DNA of 45,955 nt from Candidatus Avoscillospira avicola (lineage in GTDB: Bacteria > Bacillota > Clostridia > Oscillospirales > Oscillospiraceae): positions 1 to 45,955 of the forward strand of contig DVHE01000051.1 in the NCBI GenBank assembly GCA_018712245.1. Reading direction: 5' to 3'. Below the pieces are notes generated by a model. The model saw only the letters and a list, made by a program, of their open reading frames with translations. It was not told the DNA's origin and searched no databases. A program made the position numbers and the translations under genes. Below, in pieces: positions 40,546 to 45,955 of the stretch (position 1 is its first letter; every line of letters begins with the position of its first letter).

Positions 40546-41475
40546 ATGGACAGGGAAACCCAAAAGAGACCGACTCCGATGCGCTACCAGCAGCCGGGCC
40601 GGTATTTTGAAGACTGGGTCTTGCACGACACCCAGGAGGATGTGGACTACGTACCGCAGACGCATCTTCGAATCTGGTATAACAACGAGCGGGGCGTTTA
40701 CAGCACCCACCATCACAGCGCCATGGAGATCATGGTCTGCATGGAAAACCAAAGTGTGGTCATTGCCAATGGAGAAACTTACCGGCTCAATGTGGGCGAT
40801 ATTTTGATTATCCCACCCCATATGCTGCACAAGCTGATTTTTGAAGACTTTGGCGTCCGGTTTATTTACTTGATTGATGTGGAAATCTTAAAGTGTTACC
40901 AGGACTTCAAAGTGATCGATCCGGTGTTTATGCAGCCGTTTCACTGCACAGCGGCCACGCATCCCCAAATCTATCAGGACTTATACGATGCGCTGATACA
41001 AATGACAGACATTTACTTTGAAAACAACGCCTTTTGGGAGATGCGGATATACGCCATCATTCTCAGCGCCATCTCTTTGATTGGACGGTACCACTTCACA
41101 AGAAATGCCCAGAACGATTCAGCGGCATCCGAGGCCAAGCAATGGGAATACTATGGGAAATTCTCCAGTTTGCTCAACTATATCGACGCCAACTACAGCC
41201 AAGATCTCACCTTGGAGCAGGCGGCGCAGTACATCGGATTTTCCAAGTATCACTTTGCGCGGCTCTTTAAAACGTACACCAACACGACGTTTTATAACTA
41301 TCTCTGTCACAAACGGATGCAGGTGGCCCAATCGCTGCTTTCCACCGATACCCCCATCACCAACATCGCCATTCAAACCGGCTTTAACAATTTGACGTCC
41401 TTCTGCCGGTGCTTCCGCAAATTCACCAATTGTTCGCCAACAGAATATCGCATGCGGCTTTCCGAGGTGAACTAG
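40546..41475 (+). CDS. AraC family transcriptional regulator
   Basis: A 309-residue regulator. A cupin-like sensor domain occupies about residues 40-130 (STHHHSAMEIMVCMENQS and NVGDILIIPPHMLHKL). The double helix-turn-helix at the C-terminus has DLTLEQAAQYIGFSKYHFAR and ITNIAIQTGFNNLTSFCRCF. Such proteins activate carbohydrate genes on binding a sugar. ATG 40546 is preceded by AAAGGAGG. Being divergent from the GH3 gene and convergent with the ABC transporter operon, it is the likely regulator of this locus. Its base composition is clearly lower in GC than the neighbouring GH3 gene. Confidence 0.93.
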   Translation: MDRETQKRPTPMRYQQPGRYFEDWVLHDTQEDVDYVPQTHLRIWYNNERGVYSTHHHSAMEIMVCMENQSVVIANGETYRLNVGDILIIPPHMLHKLIFEDFGVRFIYLIDVEILKCYQDFKVIDPVFMQPFHCTAATHPQIYQDLYDALIQMTDIYFENNAFWEMRIYAIILSAISLIGRYHFTRNAQNDSAASEAKQWEYYGKFSSLLNYIDANYSQDLTLEQAAQYIGFSKYHFARLFKTYTNTTFYNYLCHKRMQVAQSLLSTDTPITNIAIQTGFNNLTSFCRCFRKFTNCSPTEYRMRLSEVN

Positions 41476-41528
41476 CCGGAACGGACGCGCCTCGGCAAAG
41501 GGTCAATGGACCCAGCGGGCGAGCGATG

Positions 41529-41564
41529 TGTGCAGGGGGCGGCGGCCCCCTGCACATCTTTTGT
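41529..41564 (+). terminator. Intrinsic terminator of the AraC-family gene
   Basis: A 12-bp stem (TGTGCAGGGGGC at 41529-41540 with 41545-41556) with a four-base loop is followed by TCTTTTGTT. Confidence 0.85.
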
Positions 41565-41613
41565 TATGCGGCCATGACTGCGCCGCGGCAGGAAAGGCGA
41601 GCTCCGCTGGGCT

Positions 41614-42456
41614 TTAGCCCTTGACGCCGCCCAGGGCAACGCCGGCAATGATGTACTTGGACAAAATCAAATACACCACGATCAGCGGCAGCACCGTGAG
41701 GGTCAGGCCCAGGTAGACAGAGCCGTACTCCGTCTTGTAGTGGTCGCCCCGGAGCAGGCTGACCATGATGGGCATGGTATACTTGTCGGAATCGGTCAGC
41801 AAGACCATGGGCGTGAACAAGTTGTTCCAGCTGGAGACCAGGCTGAAAATGGCCTGGGTGGCAATGGCCGGCTTCATGATGGGCAGGACGATCCGGTTGA
41901 AGATGCGCCACTCCTTGGCGCCATCGATCCGGGCCGATTCCACCATGGAAAGCTCCAGCGTGGGCTTGAGATACTGCCGCATAAAGAACACCATGGTGGG
42001 GGAGGCGATGGCCGGCAAAATCAGCATGGAGAGATTGTTGGTCAGGCCCACCTTATAGACCATCTGATAGAAACCGATCATGGTGATCTGGGCCGGGATC
42101 ATCATCACGGCCAGAATGAAGTTGAAGAAGGGCCGCTTGAGCCGCCACTCGTAGGCCACCTGGGCATAGGCCGTCAGAGAAGAGAAGTAAATGGCCAGAG
42201 CAGTGGCGCCCACCGAGACGATCAGCGAGTTCATGAAGCCCCGGAACGGGTTGAAGCTCTTGCCCAGCAGCAGCTTCAGGTTGTCGAAAAAGTGGGTGGA
42301 GGGCAGCAGCGACACCGCGTGCTGCTGGATTTCCACCGTGGAGCGGGTGGCGTTCACCAGCATGATCCAGAAGGGCATCACGCTCAGCAATGCCAGGAAG
42401 ATGCACACCACGTAGATCACAATTTTCAGCGGTACACTTTGTTTGTTCTGAATCAT
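41614..42456 (-). CDS. Carbohydrate ABC transporter permease, MalG type (CUT1)
   Basis: A 280-residue inner-membrane permease with six predicted helices. The cytoplasmic EAA loop that docks the ATPase is ESARIDGAKEWRIFNRIVLP. N-terminal MPFWIMLVNATRS and C-terminal GGVKG endings are typical of MalG-like subunits. GGGAGGGG is seven bases before the ATG. The upstream permease stops two bases before this gene. No ATPase gene is in the cluster, so a shared MsmX-type ATPase elsewhere is expected. Confidence 0.95.
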   Translation of the reverse strand: MIQNKQSVPLKIVIYVVCIFLALLSVMPFWIMLVNATRSTVEIQQHAVSLLPSTHFFDNLKLLLGKSFNPFRGFMNSLIVSVGATALAIYFSSLTAYAQVAYEWRLKRPFFNFILAVMMIPAQITMIGFYQMVYKVGLTNNLSMLILPAIASPTMVFFMRQYLKPTLELSMVESARIDGAKEWRIFNRIVLPIMKPAIATQAIFSLVSSWNNLFTPMVLLTDSDKYTMPIMVSLLRGDHYKTEYGSVYLGLTLTVLPLIVVYLILSKYIIAGVALGGVKG

Positions 42457-42458
42457 GG

Positions 42459-43445
42459 TTAGACCCCTCCCACGGCGTGTTCGGCGCGCTTTTCGCTCCG
42501 GCGCTGGCGTCTGGCGGCTTTGCGCGCCTCGGCCTCGTCCTTGTCGCGCATCAGGAAGAAGGTGAAGGCCGACAGAATCGCGATAAGCACAAACATGATC
42601 ATGCTGGCCGCCGCGGCGCGGTTATAGAGGTAGCTGCCGCTGAAGGCCTGGTTGTAGATGAAGAGGCTGGTGGTGAGCGTGGCGTTGTCGGGGCCGCCGT
42701 TTTGCAGCAGCTTGGGAATATCGAACATATTCAGGCCGCCGATCAGGCTCGTCACCAGGGTGAAGGTCAAAATAGTCTTGATGTTGGGCAGGGTGATGCG
42801 GAAGAAGGTCTGCGCCCGGGTGGCGCCGTCCACCTCCGCGGCTTCGTAGATATCGGGGCTGATGCCCAGGATGCCGGAAATCAGCGTAATCATCGTGGAG
42901 CCGTACCACATCCAGGTCTGGATGAAGATCACCACGCCCCGGGTGACGGATTTGTTCAGCAGCAGATTGAGCGGCTCGTCAATGATGCCCAGCTGCATCA
43001 GAATGTCGTTGACAGGGCCCAAGGGATACCCGAAGAGGGCATTGAACAAAATGGCGATGGTGGCCGCGGTGATGACGTTGGGCATATAGATCAGGACTTT
43101 GAACAGGCCCTGGCCGCGCACCTTGCTTCTGCGGTCGGTAAACCAGGCCGCCAGCAGCAGCGCCAGCAAAATCTGCGGGATGAAGTTGCAGACCCAGATC
43201 ACGATCGTATTGCGCAGCGCGGTGAGGAACGAGGGATTGGTGAGGACTGCCTTGAAGTTTTTGAACGGGTCATCTGTCAGGAAGTGGAACGAAGTCGTAC
43301 CGATGCCCTTGAGGTCCGTAAAGCCGATGAGCGCCGTATAAATGGTAGGATACAAAGAGAAAATCAAAAACGCGACAACGAAGGGAATGCTGAAGATGTA
43401 GCCGTACTTTGCGTATCTGTTGTATCCCAGTTTTCTCTGCTTCAT
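42459..43445 (-). CDS. Carbohydrate ABC transporter permease, MalF type (CUT1)
   Basis: A 328-residue permease whose N-terminus (YGYIFSIPFVVAFLIFSLYP) is the classic MalF/UgpA start. The EAA loop is EAAEVDGATRAQTFFRITLP. I prefer ATG 43445, with GGAG nine bases upstream, over GTG 43460, which has no spaced site. A perfect 15-bp hairpin in the 93-bp gap after the binding-protein gene may hold permease expression below that of the binding protein. Confidence 0.95.
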   Translation of the reverse strand: MKQRKLGYNRYAKYGYIFSIPFVVAFLIFSLYPTIYTALIGFTDLKGIGTTSFHFLTDDPFKNFKAVLTNPSFLTALRNTIVIWVCNFIPQILLALLLAAWFTDRRSKVRGQGLFKVLIYMPNVITAATIAILFNALFGYPLGPVNDILMQLGIIDEPLNLLLNKSVTRGVVIFIQTWMWYGSTMITLISGILGISPDIYEAAEVDGATRAQTFFRITLPNIKTILTFTLVTSLIGGLNMFDIPKLLQNGGPDNATLTTSLFIYNQAFSGSYLYNRAAAASMIMFVLIAILSAFTFFLMRDKDEAEARKAARRQRRSEKRAEHAVGGV

Positions 43446-43480
43446 AGTTCTTTTCTCCACCTTTATACCGGTATTCTGTC

Positions 43481-43514
43481 GGGGAAGCGAGGCGGACCGC
43501 CGCCTCGCTTCCCC
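43481..43514. terminator. Intercistronic hairpin between the binding protein and permease genes
   Basis: A perfect 15-bp stem (GGGGAAGCGAGGCGG at 43481-43495 with 43500-43514, four-base loop) has no T-tract on the minus strand. It is more likely a 3'-end stabiliser or leaky terminator than a complete stop. Confidence 0.65.
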
Positions 43515-43538
43515 GCATTGCTCGGAAAACTGGTTCGA

Positions 43539-44897
43539 TTACTCGACGACGACATCCAGGTTGTCGGCGACCTGCTGCCGGAAGTCGGCGATGGCCTGAT
43601 CGCGGGACTTGTTGCCGGCGGTGTACTCCCGCACCTGGTTGCGCCAGAAGGTATTGATGGACTCGTCATACTGGGTGAGGTTGGTGCCCTTGGCGTTTTC
43701 GTTGGCGGCGATGAACACATCGAACATATTCTGACCGCCCAGGAACTCCACGGTGCCGTCGGACTTGGCCATCACGGTGCTGCTGGCCACCACGTCCTTG
43801 GTGCCGCCGTCACCGTACAGGGTGCCGTTGGCCCAGCGGTACTGCAGGCCCTCTTCGCTGGTGTCCAGCGTGACCCACTCGATGATTTCCTTCACAGCGG
43901 CCTGCTTCTCAGCGTCGCCGTTCTTGCCGGCCAGGAGCCAGGTGCCGCCCCAGAAGAAGCCGATGGGGGATTGGCACACAGCCCAGTCACCGTAAGTACC
44001 CTCGCCGACCTTGGAGCCGCCGCAGTTGGGGGCCATGGTGTAGTTGATGAGCCAGGCGGGGCCGAAGAAACCGAAGACTTCCTTGTCGCCCACGCCCTTC
44101 ATATCGGCGTACCAGGCGTCGGTCCAGTCCTGGGTGTCATTGTGGTAGCCGTTGGCCTTGAGTTCCATGGAGAGGTCCAGGAATTCCTCGCGCTTGGGGT
44201 CAATGTTCAGCTTGCCGTCGACGACCCAGCCGCTGTCGGAGCTGTTTTCCACGGCGTGCCAGATGTCGCCGTCACCGGAGACGATGGCGTAGCCCTTCTG
44301 AGACAGGGCATCGGCAGCTTCATAGAACTTCTCCCAGCCGGGGCCGATCAGAGAGGCGATTTCGGTGGGATCATCGGTGCCGAAGACGTCCTTGGCGATG
44401 GAACGGCGGTAGATGAAGGCGCCGCCGGTGGCCTGGAAGCCGAGACCCACCAGCTTGCCGTCGGTGTTGGTGCCGATGTCCACGGTGTACTGGGCGATGC
44501 CGGCCTCTTCCAGCTTGGCATCCACGTCGATGCCCAGGTCTTCATAGGGCAGGGCGTACTGGCTGGCGTCGCCCTGGGTGTACTTCAGCACAAAGGCGGC
44601 TTCGGCGCAGTAGATATCCGGGGCATCAGCGCCGCCGGCGGCCAGAGCCTGGTCCAGCGCGGGCTGATAGGCGCCGTCGGTGGTGGCGATGATGGTGGTT
44701 TTTACATCATAACCAAAGTCGGGATGCTCTTCCAGGAACTTTTCCACCATAGTGGGGACCTCGTCCGTAAAAGCCCAGAGGTTGATGGTCTTGGAGCTGC
44801 TGCTGGAGCTGCTTCCGCTGTCCGAGGAGCTGCAGCCTGCGGCCAATGTCACCAGTGCGGCGATGGAAAGCAACAGAGCAAGGATCTTGTTCTTCAT
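43539..44897 (-). CDS. Sugar ABC transporter substrate-binding lipoprotein
   Basis: The 452-residue protein starts with a lipoprotein signal peptide; lipobox LAAGC puts the lipidated cysteine at residue 22, followed by a Ser-rich tether. The rest is a family-1 extracellular binding protein with two lobes, e.g. KTINLWAFTDEVP at the mature start and FFGPAWLINY and FFWGGTWLLAG near the ligand cleft. ATG 44897 has AAGGAGG six bases upstream; the longer frame is not preceded by a ribosome site. It is first in the operon with two permeases. Aromatic residues fit an oligosaccharide ligand, but identity is unknown. Confidence 0.95.
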   Translation of the reverse strand: MKNKILALLLSIAALVTLAAGCSSSDSGSSSSSSSKTINLWAFTDEVPTMVEKFLEEHPDFGYDVKTTIIATTDGAYQPALDQALAAGGADAPDIYCAEAAFVLKYTQGDASQYALPYEDLGIDVDAKLEEAGIAQYTVDIGTNTDGKLVGLGFQATGGAFIYRRSIAKDVFGTDDPTEIASLIGPGWEKFYEAADALSQKGYAIVSGDGDIWHAVENSSDSGWVVDGKLNIDPKREEFLDLSMELKANGYHNDTQDWTDAWYADMKGVGDKEVFGFFGPAWLINYTMAPNCGGSKVGEGTYGDWAVCQSPIGFFWGGTWLLAGKNGDAEKQAAVKEIIEWVTLDTSEEGLQYRWANGTLYGDGGTKDVVASSTVMAKSDGTVEFLGGQNMFDVFIAANENAKGTNLTQYDESINTFWRNQVREYTAGNKSRDQAIADFRQQVADNLDVVVE

Positions 44898-44947
44898 GTT
44901 TTTCCTCCTTCTTATGGCACAACAAATTCGGTAATTTTCTCTTCCAC

Positions 44948-44985
44948 CACAGGGCCCTGTGTGTTTCGGTAATTTCATAATAACA
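44948..44985 (-). promoter_or_regulatory. Promoter and palindromic operator of the ABC transporter operon
   Basis: On the minus strand the extended -10 TGTTATTAT occupies 44977-44985; the -35 (AAAGAT at 17 bp) is poor, so an activator may be needed. The perfect 14-bp palindrome CACAGGGCCCTGTG (44948-44961) lies about 10-20 bases downstream of the predicted start, where a bound protein would block transcription. Confidence 0.6.
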
Positions 44986-45054
44986 CTTTTTCTATTTTTA
45001 TCTTTACAAATATTGCGCATTGCGCTTCATTTATTGCGGGGCGTGCAAAAACCG

Positions 45055-45083
45055 CTGACATTCCGCGCCCCGTCTGATATACT
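45055..45083 (+). promoter_or_regulatory. Predicted promoter of the YesL-like gene
   Basis: CTGACA (45055-45060), 17 bp, TATACT (45078-45083) with TGA before the -10. It lies about 70 bp upstream of the start codon and diverges from the transporter promoter. Confidence 0.6.
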
Positions 45084-45152
45084 CTATTTCGACAAGTAGT
45101 GGTGATAATAGACAAAGAGATTGTGCAAAATTAACAGAAAGGAATTTGGCCC

Positions 45153-45791
45153 ATGAAGTCGCTATTTTCGCAGGACCACCCGTTGATCCGGTTTTTGACA
45201 CTTTTGTGCAATTTGATGCTGGTAAATTTGTGCTTTTTGTTGAGTTGTATACCAATATTCACCATAGGAGCCGCAATATCTGCTGCATACGCAGCAATTT
45301 TTGCAATTTTCCGGGAGAAGGACCCCTCTGTCGTGGCGGTCTATCTGCGGGCGCTGCGAAAGAATTTGAAATCGGCCACGCTGCTCTGGCTGCCGCTGCT
45401 GGCGCTGCTGGCGTTTTTTGCGGCGGACCTCTATGTCATCTATGTGGTGATCGATCCGCAGTACCGGCTTTTGCAGATCCCGGTGTGGATATTCGTATTC
45501 TGCCTGCTGTCGGTGATGATCTATGCGTTTCCGCTGCTGGCCCGCTATGATACCACCGGAAAGCAGCTGATCCAAAACGCGCTGCTGCTCAGCCTGGCCA
45601 ACGTGCCCACGACGATTTTCGTAGTGGTGCTGCATGGCGTGGTGTTCTGGGTGGCGGGGACGTCGCTGCTGAATTTGGCCGTTGTGGTGACGCTGGGCGT
45701 CTTTTTCGGCTGCGCGGCGCTGCTGGCGATCTGTGGCTTCTTCCTGCTGCGCGTGTTTGAACGGACGGAAGCGGCCCAAAAGCAGGATTAA
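45153..45791 (+). CDS. YesL family (DUF624) membrane protein
   Basis: A 212-residue protein with about five hydrophobic segments, opening HPLIRFLTLLCNLMLVNLCF, the usual YesL/DUF624 N-terminus with the conserved CIPIFTIGAA. Members are regularly encoded beside CUT1 sugar transporters, as here, but their role is not established. AAAGGAA is eight bases before the ATG. It is monocistronic with a strong terminator. Confidence 0.88.
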   Translation: MKSLFSQDHPLIRFLTLLCNLMLVNLCFLLSCIPIFTIGAAISAAYAAIFAIFREKDPSVVAVYLRALRKNLKSATLLWLPLLALLAFFAADLYVIYVVIDPQYRLLQIPVWIFVFCLLSVMIYAFPLLARYDTTGKQLIQNALLLSLANVPTTIFVVVLHGVVFWVAGTSLLNLAVVVTLGVFFGCAALLAICGFFLLRVFERTEAAQKQD

Positions 45792-45831
45792 AGGGCCTGC
45801 CGCAATCGGATGATAGAGGTAGATAAAAGGG

Positions 45832-45870
45832 CCCGTCGCAGAATAGGAAAATTCTGCGACGGGTTTTCTT
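45832..45870 (+). terminator. Intrinsic terminator of the YesL-like gene
   Basis: A perfect 13-bp stem (CCCGTCGCAGAAT at 45832-45844 with 45851-45863) is followed by TTTTCTT. Nothing further is recognised in the last 85 bases of the window. Confidence 0.92.
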
Positions 45871-45955
45871 CTGCCTGGGACGGCTAAAATAACGGAAATT
45901 ACAGAAAAATCTGCGCATATATGTCTAAAATGGACGCACCAAACCAGACCCAGGC

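Noticed and set aside
42390-44972. Long open frame (about 860 codons) on the plus strand opposite the ABC transporter genes
   Set aside because: It lies antisense to three genes with clear families; its product is low-complexity Gly/Val/His/Gln text typical of complement-strand reading in GC-rich DNA, and it lacks a ribosome site.

Overview
The window is high-GC Firmicutes DNA with short intergenic gaps, Shine-Dalgarno sites of the AGGAGG type, and frequent TTG/GTG starts. A spoVT gene, the Gram-positive order glmU-prs-pth-mfd, and the order gdpP-rplI-dnaB point to an endospore-forming clostridium. The GC level and the characteristic hairpin repeats suggest the gut Oscillospiraceae (Oscillibacter/Flavonifractor type). 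That placement is inference; there is no rRNA in the window. No tRNA, rRNA, CRISPR array, phage or IS transposase was recognised.

Layout. 1-3063: three strong hairpins, then a two-gene O-acetylation cassette (MBOAT acyltransferase and DHHW partner). 3417-4181: a DeoR-type repressor. 4270-10701: a housekeeping block read leftwards, glmU-prs-pth-mfd; its GlmU has a degenerate uridylyltransferase half. 10872-12732: lipoate ligase and about 0.9 kb of non-coding repeat hairpins. 12733-21092: a long leftward operon gdpP-rplI-dnaB-tilS-hpt-ftsH-deoC with two good promoters. 21362-27993: an accessory island holding a tyrosine recombinase, a short segment bounded by perfect inverted repeats, a five-fold zinc-ribbon repeat protein, a 1319-residue S-layer-anchored repeat protein and a small Cys-rich protein. 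28086-28628: spoVT. 29023-33847: lacI-type regulator, malQ and glgP as a maltodextrin operon with its operator. 34251-37228: a copper module (csoR, copA with a C-terminal CopZ). 37362-38234: an MBL-fold hydrolase. 38331-45791: a carbohydrate locus (GH3 glycosidase, AraC regulator, CUT1 ABC transporter without its ATPase, YesL-like membrane protein).

The most interesting object is at 22208-22478. Immediately after the recombinase stop codon, two perfect 19-bp inverted repeats enclose 233 bp. That segment contains a near-consensus promoter (TTGATT-17-TAAAAT with an extended -10) pointing into the zinc-ribbon gene and, behind it, the S-layer protein gene. It reads as a self-contained invertible promoter switch: the recombinase would flip the promoter and switch expression of a surface protein and an uncharacterised zinc-ribbon protein ON or OFF. 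The ON orientation is the one present here.

A second point of interest is the copper ATPase. Its last 69 codons form a complete CopZ-like chaperone preceded, in frame and inside the gene, by its own AAGGAGG and ATG. One gene may therefore make both the pump and a free chaperone.
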